Shown piece after piece: positions 11,701 through 26,700 of a stretch of DNA of 64,000 nt; positions within the stretch are counted from its first letter, which is position 1, and each line of letters starts with the position of its first letter. The stretch covers positions 1,240,001 through 1,304,000 of the forward strand of contig VXAZ01001836.1 of the NCBI GenBank assembly GCA_013399875.1. The letters run 5' to 3'. Under the pieces are notes generated by a model. The model ran no database searches, was not told the origin of the DNA, and saw nothing but the letters and a program-made list of their open reading frames with translations. The stretch comes from Gymnorhina tibicen (lineage: Eukaryota; Chordata; Aves; Passeriformes; Artamidae). Made by a program: the position numbers and the translations under genes.

Positions 11701-14700
11701 CTGACGCTTTTAATAGCTTCTCTACTAGCTCATCCCTTCAGGTTTGTATTCTCTGCCAGGACGCAAGCTACTGTTGAACTATGATGTTAAAAAGTTTAGA
11801 GCAGAGATCAAGGCCCTGCTGATTTACGTGCAGGGGTTCACAGAAAGAGAGTTTAAAGTCACAGAAAACAGGTAAAGGAAGCATGTCCTCATTTTACAGA
11901 TAGGAAATGGAGAAAGAAAGACAAAGCAACTTCCCCAGAATATTTCAGTTTGTCAGAACCTGAAATTAAACCCCAATTTCCAAAGTAATGATCCACACTT
12001 TATCTACAAGGCCACCCACTTCTGCTTGGCTGGAAAGGCTTCTGTGTTCACAATCTCAAACCTGTTTTAAGAAGGTTCCAAAGGCCTCTTTCTAATATGC
12101 TGTCTAGAACAAATACCAGGGCCACACTGCACAACTTGGCTCTTGCCCTCCAGGACAGGTCTCTGCACCAGCACTCAGGGCTCCTGCTGAGCACTAACTC
12201 TGCTCAAAGGCAGACAATTACAGCACCCTCCAGCCTCTGCAGCCTGAAATGCCATGTTGCAGGGACCACTACCCAGATGGGATAAGCAGTTTAGTAGGGT
12301 ACCCTTCACTTCATGCAGAAGAAACCAATGTGTCTGAGACCAATGACTTATTTAACATCTTAGTTTCGGCAGATTCAACTCATAGCTGAGCTGCAGATAC
12401 TTATGAAGAAGCACGTCTTCCAGCCTTGTTTCACTTCCACTGTTAAAAACAGATCACTAACTCAAATACCTCTAAGAATCTGCCCACACATTCCTCCCGA
12501 AGAGAAGCCTCTTACCTAGAATGGCATTCTTCTCTACCTCCAGCATGTCCAAGGCCTTTGCAAATGTATCCCCCAGCCTAGCCACCATCTCTGGCATGTA
12601 GAGGTTGTTGTGAGTCCTGAAACAGAAGAGCACTTGGTTTATACTCATGTAAGTCAATTCCTTTTTGCCCTTGACAGTGGGATCCTCTCCTTCAGCTTGT
12701 GGACAGCTCTTCTGAGGCAGATGATGAGGAAGGTGAGACCAAGCACGTGTGCATGGGATCCCCCTTCCCCACCTGCAAAAATATTGGGGAAGCTGACCCA
12801 ACAGAGACATGGAGTGACTCCACCTCATGTCCTGAATCTCCTGGCTGCCCCTTCCACTTATTTCAGTTCATCCCACCCCTTGCAAGCACTGGCAGTAAAA
12901 ACTCCCAGCAATTCTCCAGATGATGCTGGGAAACAACTTATTAGCTTGGCCAAAGGGATCAGAGAAGGTGTTTTTAAAACCAACAAGACATGGATTCTGT
13001 AATCTCAAAAGATCTTCTACACCTAAGGCCCCTGCAGAGGGAGGGACTGTTTCAGCTCCAAAATACACACACTGCCCCTCAGGGATGGGTCACAGTCCCC
13101 AAAATGGCAGGTGGCATTGGAGGGACTCTAGTGAGAACATCCGTCCGATCAGATGTTACTCATGGCAGGTACATGTGCCCCCTGGACAACACATCCAGCT
13201 GGGAACAACTCTGTATCACAGGAGGTGGCCACTCAGCTCTCTGCAAGGGACACCAATTCAGCCATGGGTGGCTGGTTCTTTCCATCCAGGCCAAAATGGG
13301 TCCCCTCTCTTAGCCAGGGTGCTGACACTCAGAGCTGGACTTGGCAGGGGTGTCTCTCTCACCTACCTCTCTCCTTTGAGACCTCAGACCTCCACTCTGG
13401 GTGTCGCCAGCTGCACACAGCACAAATCCTGCAGCCTCCTCCAAAACTGCAATGCCATTGTACCTGCTGCTAGAGGTGATCAAGGGCAACTCAGTATCTC
13501 CCCCTCGAGCAGCGTTTCCCAAAGCAGGGGGTACATGGGAATAGCTGGGGGAAGGGTGCGTGGACAAACCTAAGGATGTTCTCCAGAGTCTCAGCTTTCA
13601 CTCATGTATTAATGATTGGTTTTGGTTTTTTTTTTTTAAGGTCCATGTTTGTAATTCTGGCAACTCTGATGCAGTGATGTCCGCCTGCATTTCCAGAAAG
13701 CTCCAAAACCGCAACTATCCTGTTTCTCTCTGCAAGTGTTAAATACTTCCCTGCTTGCTGCATGTGAGGAAGGCAAGTATGTGAACTCCATAAGAAAGAC
13801 CTGCACTAATGACTTCTTAATGACTCATACTCTCATTCTGGGCTGGATCTAACACCATGCAACAGGCCTCAAAGGGGCACAAGCTGATTCTACTTTGCCA
13901 AGAAGGACCAGGTAACAGGCCAGCTCCTGTTCAGATTTGTTTAATATTGCCCCACTGACTCAAAAGCTGTACATTTCTGCTTGAGGCTATCCTGAAACCT
14001 AGCTACTAAAATAATCTCTTGGATGTTTCCTGCCCACTCCATGCCAATGCTGGCTTTGCCTCATGTTGGGCAGAAAGCCAGTGGGGCAACCCAGGGACTG
14101 CGGAATTGCAAAGGTGAACCCTGAAATCCCACTGCACTAACTCCAGCAGGACGGGCCAAATACTCATATGCTGAAGGTGTGGTCATGGTCCTTAGCTGTT
14201 TCAGAGTCCTTGAAGCATTTTCTTAAGTCTGAGAGTTGGGAGGCAGATGTTCACCCACAGGACAAGCTCTCTTAATACTTTAGCAAGTTCCCAGTGGGAA
14301 TGGAGAGAAAATGCACCTACTCCCCATGGGAGTTAAAAAGGCATCCAACAGCTCTCATGTATGATGTAGCCCCTAAGCGTATTCCAGCTGAGACTATCAG
14401 CAGTCCTGGGCACCCTAGACACAGGAAAACATGGTAAAACTAATTTCAAGAGACATTTATGCTTGAGAAAAGACAAGCAAAGGATATGGCAGGAACTGGG
14501 GGATTTTCAGTGATGGTAACAGCTCTGCTAGAAAGAATAGCTGATGCCTGAAGAGAAGGGCTTGTAAACCAGAAGATGAGTCCTTTAGGACAGTCCATGA
14601 TTGAAGAATCTTTTTCCAAAGCTGGAGCTGTCTACAATGAAAATGCCTACAGCATCCATGTCTACCCAAGAATTCTTTCACCAGTGTTAATGCTTTGGCA

Positions 14701-17700
14701 ATGTCAGCATCTCATCATCAGGAGTTCCAAAAAAGCCTTTGTTTAAGCAAAGCATTTGCTGAACCTGAGCATTTAATTTGTAACAAAACATGAGCAAATC
14801 CCAGCACAACAAAGGCTCTGCACCAATCAGGTCATGCAGCTACTGACTGCAGAAATGCACCAAGGTGCCTAAAGATCATGATTTGGGTTTAAATTCAGGA
14901 GTGAACATTTTAAGCCAGAATCTAGAAAACACCTAAATTAAATTAGGTACCACAGAGGACAGAAGAATCAACTACTCTGAAATACTCAGAATACTCAGAA
15001 TACAACTACTCTGAAAGCTGCAAGCAGTTATTAATAAAGCAACCTCAAAATAATTCCATAAATAGAGCTACCAACACAAAGACAAAGGTAGGCACAATAA
15101 GATGCCACTCAAAGCTACTTTATTTTTCCATTACCTGGACTACCTCATTCTTCTCAGTTCTTTGATCTCAGCCATGACCTACTTCCAAGCTACTTGCCAC
15201 CCTGGCAAAGGCCCAATGGCTTAACAGCTTCACTGCTTCTGTCTGCTAACAGAGCAGCAGAATGCCACACACCATCCAGAGAGCAGCAGACCCACCTGCT
15301 CAGCCTGCAAAACCCCCTTTTTTAGCACACTGGTGCCTGACTTGGTGCTCACTTCAGCTGCTCAGCAAGATCCACACTGCTACTTGCAGATCTGCTCACA
15401 CAGAAACCAGCACAGCCTGCAGGGACTTCCACATTTCTGTCCCACATAAGCACATGGGCAACACTGGATGTTGCTTATCCCTACAGAGAGCTGCCTAATG
15501 GCACAACTCTAAGAGAAGCATCCATCCCCAAGTAGTAATGCAACAATGTCCCTGAAGGCATCCTCAACACAGGCAGCTTTCCTGCCAGGCAGCCTTCCTC
15601 ATATCCCCATAGTTCCTGCCTGCTGAGAAGCTGCTACAGAAGATTACATGTTCTCCCGTGTGATCCATATTAAAGAGGGCCTGAGGAAGACAAACATGGA
15701 AAAGCCACCTGAAGTCAGGCACAGAAGGAGTTCCATAGCACAAGATCCAGCTTTGCCAAAAAGACACATGCATCATCAATACTTGTACTGAACAATTATG
15801 AGCTTGCAGTTGTCAAACAAAGGCCTATATATCCAGCAGCAGCAATGGAAAAATATGAAGCATGAAGATCTACAGTTCTTAATACATCCTTCATTAGTTT
15901 TTGTTGGAGCATCCAGCCTTAAGAAAAGCCCAGATACCTCTGAGTGAAGTACAGGTTTCTCCATGTATGTTACTACCACATACTAAGAAAACATTTCAGT
16001 CTGCAGGTGAGATGCTTGAACAACACAGATGCATTATCTCAAAAAAAGCCCGAACCAGCCATGGAGCCTCTTCTTTTACATACTGGATATGGAACACAGC
16101 TCATGTGTTTTCTTGGAGGTGGTAAACAGCCAGGCACAGAGTTTCTGCTTCTTCACAGAAGTGAAGTAGTGACAGAAGCTGGATGACAGTTTCCTTAGCT
16201 TGTTGTAACAGAGATCCCAAGTGATTTTACTAATAATGCACAAGTTCTGGTAGGAACAGTGATTGCATGAGGAAAAAGTGTCTGTTGCAGCCTGTTCAGA
16301 CCTTGGCCGCTGGTTTAGTTGGTCTCACACAATATGACATGTGGCAGGCACTGGAAGAAATGGAATGAGGCTACTGCTAATCAAGGCAACTCTACTCTAC
16401 CTAACCTCTCCCAAAAGCTTATCAACAGGATCTTCAGTCTTCCAGGATAAAAGGTAAAAGCACTTCAAGCACAATTCTGCAGATCTACCTGCTCACTGAC
16501 CAAAGTACCACACACTGTGCTACGCAGAGCTTAGCAATGAGAAACACTGCTCTCGTGGGCCAAGACAGCATGTGCTTGTCCCAACAGTCCAGCATGTTGC
16601 TTCTCTCTGGAAGCAGCACATTCCTGAGCTCAGTGACTACCCAACATACCTGACTAGACAGAGCTCAGGGCCCCTTCCCTTACAAACCCAGGAGCTGAAG
16701 TATCTAAGCTGATCTGAAAATTCTGTTTTTCAACAGGCCCCTGCCAAGGACAAAGCATCAGGTTTTCAAGTACGTAACATGAAGAGTTATCCCACAAAAC
16801 TGTTCCGTAAGCCTGGCAAAATCCCAGTGTCAGGAGTTACCCTGAGAGAGACTTTATAATTCTGGGAACTGTGTTATTCAGGATTTCCATTTTCTGCCTC
16901 CTCTTGCTCCCTCCCCTGGCTGCCCCAGACCTACACAACACCAGTGACACACAGAGAGGCACTGCATGGTAGCAACAGCCCGAGAGTATGCATCCACTGA
17001 TTTCCATAGCAGACTGCTTCAGGAGGCTGCTGCTCATGTTCAGGAAAGCCAGCTTAATTTAACACTGAAGAGAGAACAACGCAAACAGGATGCGATGAGA
17101 GCTGGGACTGCCCTGGTGGTGATGGGAGAGGTGGCCTTGCAGGGGCTGAGGGCAGAGCAGAGATGTTAGTTAAGAAATCATTAACTGGGTGGCAGAACTA
17201 CAGCAGTGGAGGTGGGGGAGGCAACCCCAGCACAAGCTCCCATTAGCTTTGATGGCCTCTTGTACGCCAGGCCACTGAACATTCAGAAGGCTCCAGTTTC
17301 CCCAGTGCCATTCCCCACTGTTAACAGTCAGGAGCAGTATTTGGGCACCTGCACCAGCCTGTGTTCCCACTGGCTTCACTGGGCAAACATGCTCTGAGCA
17401 TACCATGTATTTATCACAGTTTGGCATTCAGAGATTTCTAAGTCAACATAAATGATTTCAAGTCAACTTGACCCACCTTATGAGAGCAAGTAAATTGTCA
17501 AAAAGCTTCAGGACCTGCTCAGTGCAGGGATTACGGTACATTGGAGTTCCACTGGGCAGGTATCCCAAAAAGAATCCTCCAGCTTTTGCCTCTTCAGTAG
17601 CAGCAGGCCAACGAGCTCGTTTCACAACTCCCAGAATTGTGTACACACAAAAGCTTATCTGCAGCAAGAGATATGGAGAAAGCACTTCTTAGCCAGATCA

Positions 17701-20700
17701 CAGTCTCAATCAATAAGTTTTCAGAGAAACACATCATCATCCCATCTCAAAGGGAATGCTCTACAGTGAGCCTAACCTGGTGATAGGAACAAACTCTGGT
17801 TGAGATTGCTGCCAGGAAAATGCAATAAACGATCATCTTATATTCCATCACCTTCAGAGAGCCCTGGCCATGGCAGGATGGCCTAGGAATTCACTATCAG
17901 ACAAAGCATCAATGCATATGGTCTCAAGAGTATGCAAGCAGCCAGGCAGGCTGCTAAAAGTAAGGGTCTAGACCATCAGTTCCTCGTGTCCTTCATGTAC
18001 TGGGACAGATGCAGAGATCCCAGATGACACAGTGGTCAAACTGCACTAGCACCAAATCACAAGCACATCTCTGTGGCCTGCATTTCAGTGTCTTCTACAG
18101 ATCTAAGGACAGCAACTCCGTCTGCAGTCCAAGTGAAGACTTTACACTAACACTCAAATAACACAAATCTCCTCAGATGAATTTTAAATATATTCTGTGC
18201 TGCAGTCTGAGCATGATGTTTTCCATACTGCCTGGTTTAAAAAGCACAATTCACTGTGCCATATATCCAAAAATCATGTAAATCAATTGCTTCTCCAAAA
18301 TCAAACTCTGTTAAACAAAGAGTAGGAAACAGTGTGCTTCACTCTGATAAATAATGTGGTTTACATGGCCTGCACACTCTTTACTGTAGCTTAAAGAGCA
18401 AAGGCCAGCCTGTTATTCTGCAATCTGAAAAACCTATCGATCCACACTCTAAAGAAGTACATGATCAGGAGACCTTGTGTGTAACCACAAGAGAAACGGG
18501 GGATGGAAGGAGGCAGGTCTCATTTCACTAATGAATACACCTCTCCTGGTAATGATACTCACTCTAGACCGGTTCAGGCCACTAGGATCTTCCAACACTG
18601 GATCAGCAATTTTGTTGTCTGCACCCACGTAGGATATAAAGGCTTCGGGATCTGAGAGGACTCTGGCATCAGCAAAAGACAGCAATGGATTATTGTTTGT
18701 ACCAGGGAATTTGAGCAGAACTTTGCACTGGCAATAAACATCTAACAAAAACCGAGCAGGCTAGAGAGGCTAGGTAGTGCTTCATCCTGTACATGGGAAC
18801 ATGATTCAAAAGCACCAGAGATGTGTACACTCTCCAAACATCACCAGTTCTCTTGGGCTGTGGGGATCTAAAAGATTCAAATCTCTTATGAAGATAGCCC
18901 TGCTGGGAAAACTCTTGTGCATGCCCAGCTACCCAGAGCTGCAAGACATCTCAGCTTTAGTAATGACAACTCAGCTTCTTACCTTCTCCTGGGGATGAGC
19001 AAACACATTTTTGATTTCTCATTTCCTGCAAGTGCTTTGAGCATGCTGGGGAATGTTCTTTTATTAACTTAAATGACTCTTACCCAGAAATTTTCAGCAA
19101 ACAGCATTTAGACTGCTGGCAGTTTCTGAACTGTAGGAGAGCTATTATCACAACAACTGCCCAGAGCACAGGAGGTCAAGAGGCAGCCCATCACCCTCAT
19201 ATGGCTTGTGTGTTCCCTTACTGGGCACAGCATTACCTCCTCAACACCTCAAATCAACAAAATGACCCATAAAAAGATAAATGACCCATACCTCTGCATC
19301 TCTGGGGAGAGCCATAAGCCAGCGACAGGCGCCATGAGCTCCTCCAGGAAAGCTTTCTGTCGCTCATAGTCCTTAAACTGGTTGCTGATGAGGACAAGGG
19401 CCTCCATAAGAGCACACTTCTCCATCTGCGTCAGAAGTAGCTCATTGGAGAGCAGCTGTTTCACGTGGTTGTACAACATCTCAAAGTTTGGCTAGAAAAC
19501 ACATCCAAGTGGAAAAGCATCATGCATTTGGTATGGAGGAGGGCCACTGGGGGAGGAGGGGTGTACTGTACAGCTGGAGAAGGTACATATCTGTTACCTT
19601 TTCTCAACATAGCCATCTCCTCCTCACACTCAAGTTTCTCTAAATGTTCAGTCTAAGAGAACTTCTATTCTTCCCTACCCCTCTATCATTATCCTGCATC
19701 CATTTTACTTGTGCTGCTTGTATCCTCCTCCTCATCCCTTTTACATTTAACTCATCAATTTACAATTCAACTTCTAAGGCAGATAATTTTTCAGTGGGGA
19801 AGAAGAGAGGTACAGGGAATGAACCACTTTGCCATTTGTGCAGCAGGAATGTTTCTTGCAAGAAAAGCAGAGACTGTAGCCAAGGAAGCTGAAGATCCCA
19901 CAAAATGCAACTAAAATTGAGGCAAGACTCTTCATGAGAGAGTTGCGTTTACATACCAGGACAAGCTGAGGGTAATCCCGGCACATTTTTATGATTGAGG
20001 AGCACGCATGCCTTCTCACATTCTTCACTGCTCGAGTTCTAGGAGCCTGGACAGACACAACAAACTTCAATGCAACAAAACAAAAGTTCAGCCAAATGCA
20101 GGGTATCTTCAAGAGACAAATTCATTATATATAGTTTTCTACAGTGTTGAGCACAGATCAAAAAAACATTTCCATGCCTCCCTGCTCCCTCCAAACAATC
20201 ATGCAGCAACCAAATTTCCTCTGAAGCAGTAGTCAACTCAAGAAATCCATGTTTAAACAAGCTGTACTTCAGGAGTGAGGATGCTTTGACTCTTCCTCAC
20301 TACTTCAAGACTCCAAGCACTCCTTAGGTAACTAGCGGGTTTACAGCCATCCTTCAGAGCCACATATACCAAGTACTGAAAGAATACCCAGAAGCTAACG
20401 AAGGGATTTCACTCTCAGGAAGGCCAGCACTGACTGGGCAACTAAGTGTACTGGCCTTACAGCACGCCTGTAGCCTTCTAAGCTTGTGAGCCAAAGCTTA
20501 GTACGCTATGTCAACCACAGAGATCAGCAATATCTAGACTACCCAGCTTTCCCAGGAGCAGAACTATACTTGAGAAGCCTATTACAATAGTCTTCAGACT
20601 CAGGACATTCTCTCCACTAGAATATTATTTGATCCAACTGTTATAGCTCATTAGTAGATAATAATTCAGACTTACCTTACTTTCTTCTACAACTTCAAAG

Positions 20701-23700
20701 GTAACTGAGGCAAACAACTGTAAGAAAAGGGAGGAAAAATCAAAAAACTCATATCATTTGTTAATATTTAGCACTCACATCTGTTTGAGCTCAAGGAATA
20801 GGTAATAAAGATTTTAGTAGAATTTCACTGAAGTTAGTGAAGAACGCCTGAATAAGTTGAAAGATGAATCATCAATACAGCAAGGTCTTGAAATAAAACA
20901 TGATGTTTACTGGCCAGAGCATGCACTTAATGCTAAGATTTAAGGCTATGAACTGCAAAATTTGGGTTGACTGACATTACTGTTCTTGTGACAAGCTTCA
21001 GTCTCAATTTCTCCCATCTTTAACATGAAGGATAGTCCTTCCCTGACAGCAACACCAAGAGGATTGATTCCTGCAGTTCAGTACAAGAGCCCCGCACCAC
21101 AAAAAGCTGATGTCATTTTAGCAGGGTCTGCACATACCTACCTTGGAAAGTACTTGTGGGAGGTATTCTGGTCGGTAAGTGACAAACGGAAAGAGAGCAG
21201 AGACATTGGTGAGCACACAGGACAGGATGAGAGGATCTTTTGTTTCAAAATTAAGGACAAGCTGCAACAGATCTATGCCATCATTCACTGGGATTTCCTA
21301 CAAAGGTAGCAAAAAAAAAAAGAAAGAAAAAGGGAGGCAACACTCAATACTTCAACCTGTAGTATACTTCCTACAAAACCTAAGGGAAAAAGGACAGCAG
21401 CTTCACCGCTGTTGATAGGGCGGTCTTGCGACATCAGTCTCTAGTCCCCATACTATTGCTGGCACCTCTGGGAAAGGTAAATTTCCCCTCTCAGTCTGTC
21501 TCCCAATTCTGCTCTTGACTTTGTCCAACAGATTCCATGCTTTACCAACTCTATCGACCCATGTAATTATTCTACTGTGATTAGACTGATGAGTGCATGA
21601 GCAGCTTAATCTAATAAAAAAATCAAGTCAGTCTACATCAAACTGATCCTTCTGATTTGCCTGCTGTTGAACAAAAGGCAGAGAGAAAATGCTTCTGATC
21701 TCCTACTCTGGGCATAAGTTCCTCTCATTTAATTAGAAGTTAAAAAAAATTTTAAAAAATCTAATAAGAGGATAATTAAATGAACTCAAGAATTTTTTCC
21801 TTAAGCAATCTCTTCTCCTCTAGCAAGGCACTATGTCAAAGCACGTCACCTGAGCACTCTCCTGTGACTTCTCATCCCATAGTGCCCAGGACTAAGACAT
21901 GCCAATGTGAGTTTGGTCTCATCTAAAGAAGGGTCATTATTCCTCATGAGAATGGCTCACCGAACAATCTGGGTTTTGCATGGAGGTAATCAGTTACTAC
22001 AAACTGCTCAAGGATAACGTAACTGAAAAAACCCATTGGTGTTAACCCAGAAGAAGCCAGGAGTGAAGGCAAGAGCATGGGATACACGTACATCTTTATC
22101 CATGGTTCGGAACATCTGGCTGATGACGCTCTCTGAGAAGAAGGTCATGGCATCCCACTGCACAAAGGATGGAGAGAAGATGGAGCAGAGACCTTCGCCA
22201 GTCTTAGCTGAAAGGAAGAGAACACCATGCTCAACCATCCTCAACAGCAGCCTGAGAAGTTCCTGTGCTGCAACATCTCAGCACTCACAAGTATTTTGGG
22301 CACACAGCTCTCCCTGCAAATGCCTTGCAGGGATGCACTGGGAGCAGTTAAGGTGATCCCGTGTGATTCGCTTCATTCAAGTGAAGGCTCCTGAGATGTA
22401 AGTCTTTGAGGTACTATGCAGAGCAATATTAACAAATCACAGAAGGGAAAAGAAGGGAGACCACGTGCCCAGACTCAGCACTGCAGGCAAGACTGCCCTC
22501 GGTGTGACTTTGCAGAGCACCAAGGAACCTTCCTTCACAGCAGGGAAGCAAGGTGAATAACAAGGGATTTGTCAGACAGGAATAACTTCCCTAACAAAAA
22601 TATTATTAACAAAAATAATCAGTATGTTAGGGAGATAAAATGGCCCAAATAATTGTAAAATTGTATCAGAGGGACAGCTGTTATCTGTTCTGCAGAGAGA
22701 TTTGGGGGAAGGAAAGGAGGAGCCAGGGGCTTTACATTAGTTATTCCATACGTAGACTGTACAGGGATAAATTAGGGAAGGGGTGGGTTTGACACGGTTT
22801 TGCTTTTAACTTGCAAAGACCTTAAAGCCTGAAAATCTAGCATGGTGTCTTGGCTACCACTTAAAAAATTCCAACAACATCGACAAAAAAAAGGCCAAGA
22901 AGTTTCTTTTTGGCTTTAATTAAAAAACAAATCCCATATCCCCATTTTTTTTCAGGTGACCTACAGTTCATGGGTCCAGTATCAACAGGAGCTGTGAGTT
23001 GGTACTTCAGCCATTCCCCAGCCATTTGGAAGCCAGTTAGAGGGTCCAGACGACAAGCCATCCTCATCACCTCTCCTTGCTGGGCTCGGAAAGCTGCAGG
23101 GAAAAATCAGACACCAAGAAACCAGCTGATGCTGCAAATTTTGCAGACCCATGAACATTACGGAGTTCTGCTTTGGCAATAGCTGTGTAGTGGGCACAAA
23201 CAGACAAACAGTAAAGCAGGTGCAACAGGATGGGCAATTTTTGAAGTGATTTAAGTGGACTAAAACATGATGGACTAACATTTAAAAAAGTACAATTAAA
23301 ATGCAGTATGAATTATGAAAATCTACGCTAAACCAGATTTACTACAATTAGGTCTCTATTCTTCATTTAAAATATTCTTCAAACTATACACGTTTACTGC
23401 TTACAGAGCATCTTGGGATACTGAGATAAAATACCAGCATTAGATAACTACCACTTCCTTCAGCTAAACACACTTTTCCTAGATTATTCAACTAATGACG
23501 AATGAATGTGAACTCAAAAACCCAGTTGCCTTGTTTTCAATTTCAAAGATACTAAAAGCAAAGTACAGAACAGGAATTTCATTTGTTCCAAAATATTCCA
23601 GTGCATGACCACACAAAAGAATCAGTTCTGCTAACTACAAATGCAACTTGCATTGTTTAATAAAGTTGTTTTACCAAGTAGTTTTATTTTTGGCTTCAAA

Positions 23701-26700
23701 TTAGTTATATTTTCTTATATATGTAATGCCTTCAATATAACTTAACCGTTTAAGACTATTTCAGATTCTGGCTTTGTGCATTTAGCTACTTTATAGTTTC
23801 TACCCAAACAGATTTATTACAGTAAGTGAAAAATAAACTATCTAATAAGCAATAAAAAATGCAACCCTTAAAATTTTCAGACAAATGTAAAAAGTCAAAA
23901 TTTATGTAATTTATTCAATGTATCCTCCCACCCACCAACTTAGTACTAAACTACACCAGCCAGTGAGAACCAACTTCAGTTTTGGGAAGAAAAATACAAA
24001 ATGAAAGAAAAAGTAAAATCATTAATATCCAGTGCTGGTTAAAGATCACTATTAAATTTGGCTATTTTAATTGGTCAACTCTAGCTATTGGTACTAAACT
24101 AGAAGCTTCGTACCAGGGCCAAGACAGCTTTTCTTTCTGGAATGACATCTGAAGTCTTTTATAAGCTGCCTTCCTCTCCTAATTTGAGCATGGAGGCTGG
24201 TTTTTTTCCTCCTCCAGGTGACCAAAAAAACCATTTTCTTTGACTATACTATAATACTCTTAGGCCATCTACCTGACCAGCAAGCAAACCAACAGCAAAT
24301 AGTAAAATTAAACGCATGACCTGCCACAGGAAAATCCTAACTTAATTTACTCCAAGATTCAGGCTGAAAAAGTAGAGACACAAATGGAAGCTGCCAAGCC
24401 AATATGGTAGGCTCCACGCTTGGCCAGCAACTGAAAGAAGGAAGAAAGGCACAAACAATGGAATGCACAAAGGGTCATGGCAACTTACAGTTGAAGAAGG
24501 CATTGAAGTCCTCATCACTGTCAAAATCAAAGCGGGAGTATTCACAACTGGGGCTGTCTGCTTTGGAAGGAAAGCCCACCTGGAGACAAAGTGGAAAAGG
24601 TCAGGAAGGAAGAGAAGGCACCCATCAAAGCTAACACCAGCTTCAAGGACATGAAGGCTGGAGGCAAGGAGCAGACAATAAAACCAAGATATCACTGTGT
24701 GCTCGGCAGCCTGGAGATTCCGTCTGGCCATGACACAACAAAAATGTAGTTTCTCCCCCATGACCCACGGGCCACATTAACCCAGGCATCTTCTCACACC
24801 CAACAAGTTGTGATTCCCACATACCTTCACTAGGTTGGTCATAGATGCACGGAGATACTTGGGAACGACAGCCAGCAACAAAGGGTCATGAGACAGAACT
24901 TCATGCCGAAAGAGGGCTCCCCATGTGATCTGGGTGGAAGAGCGCAGAAACTGCGGGGAGAAGAGAAAAAAGAGAGGAGCAGAGGAGGATTTCAGTGCTG
25001 GAATTACCACTGCTAACATTAAGTGCTGCTATGAGAAAGCAACAGTAAATTATACTGACTATAAAGTTGAGGCCAAGGCACCTTGAAGCCACACCCCAAA
25101 CTTCCAGAAAGCCAAAAATCTCTAATACTAGGGCTGATTGCAAATTCTGTATTGTCTACTCAGTATCTCTGTGTCAGGCACTGATTCTGATGGGGTGGTA
25201 ATGGAGTAGAAAACACTCTGCCTTCCAGGCCTTCAGCTGAAATGGAGAGCCTAGAGAGCAATATTTAGCAGCTGAAGTTCTGCAGTCTTCTACAGGCTAG
25301 CTCAATTATGCATTCACACACAGACACACATGAGACTTTCAGCCCTTTACATACCTGGCTGGGATGAGTTGTGAAGGCTAAAAATGACTCAAGGTATTTT
25401 TCAAAGTTGGCTGGCGTTTCCACATCACAATCTGAGCCCTATGAAGAACATGAAGTATTTCAGACAAAATACTAACTTTATGGCAGGCTGGGCTCACAAA
25501 TGGTATGTTTCAGGGTAAAGCAGGAGCACTACATCCAAGGCCATAGACTGTAAAGGAGCAGAGACAGAAACACTGAACAACTCATTTTTTTCTGAAACCA
25601 GTATAGCCCAAGGAGCATCAAGTTCTGCTGACCAGCCTGGAGGTGCTGGAGACACCACCACCCTCATTCAAGAGTAAAGGGTGACTTCTCAGATAGTGGA
25701 GTTCCATTAAAACCAAATTCACAATCACTGCTGCTGCTGCGAGTCACAATTTTACTCCTATTGGGTCAAACCCACCCAGCTGTACCAAAGTAGTGCAACT
25801 CAAACTGAAGAATTTCGCAAGAAAGCACACCCAGATAATTTCACTTGATTTCGCCAAATGTTTTGTGTATTTAACATATGGGTATTCATGACCAGTAACT
25901 TTCTTGGAAGTTTGTCAGGAAAGTAAGTTTTGCCTGGAGCCATAAATTCAAGGTTTTGCTGCTTCTCACAAATTATAACATGACCTGGTACCCTCAAGAT
26001 CCCTGAAACTGTACAGCTCAGTGCTGCCTCTTCCAAGTCAATCTGAATAAGCAAGCTCCATCTCATTACTTCATTACGGTTAACAGCTCCTACTGCATAA
26101 CAGCAAGTGGAGTCACTGGAAGCAGTAATGCACCCTGTTTGCTGTCAATTCTTTTCAGGGATGAATTCTCAAAGGTTAGTTTTGTTTTTTTCTTTCCCTC
26201 CCCGTGAGACTTTACTTTGCTCTATCACTTCTACAGGCTGGTTGCTTCAATCTCCCCACACTGCATCTCTCAACAAGCCTGCCCTCTTTACTGTAGAAGC
26301 ACTGAGCTGAAGGGAGGGAGTGGGAATTCAGCACCAGCGTGGCATGAACAGTATGAATTTGCATCTTCATCTCAATATTGACACAAAACATTACGAAGAT
26401 GAACAGCAGGAACAAAACCCGTTTCTTCCTTCAGCTTGAGAGAGTCTTGGTAGAAGAACAGACAGGTATACTCTCTGAGTTATTTTTATTGGGAAATTTA
26501 AAAGGCTTCCAATAGAAGAGTAATTTCCTGGACTAGATTTTCTGTGGCAGTAGTCAGCTAAAAACCTGACCAATTTTCAGTGAAGCTCAGCATTTTACAG
26601 AGGTTATAGGAAATGGTTCTTGATGACAGCAAAGCCCTGGCATCAGTCAGGGTCCCTCCAGTCTACATTCCTATGACTCGGCAGAATACAGTCATCCCAC

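Noticed and set aside
14930..14950. Near-palindromic word CCTAAATTAAATTAGG in XPO5 intron 20
   Set aside because: It is short, imperfect, in AT-rich sequence, and has no neighbouring features that would make it an operator or transposon end.
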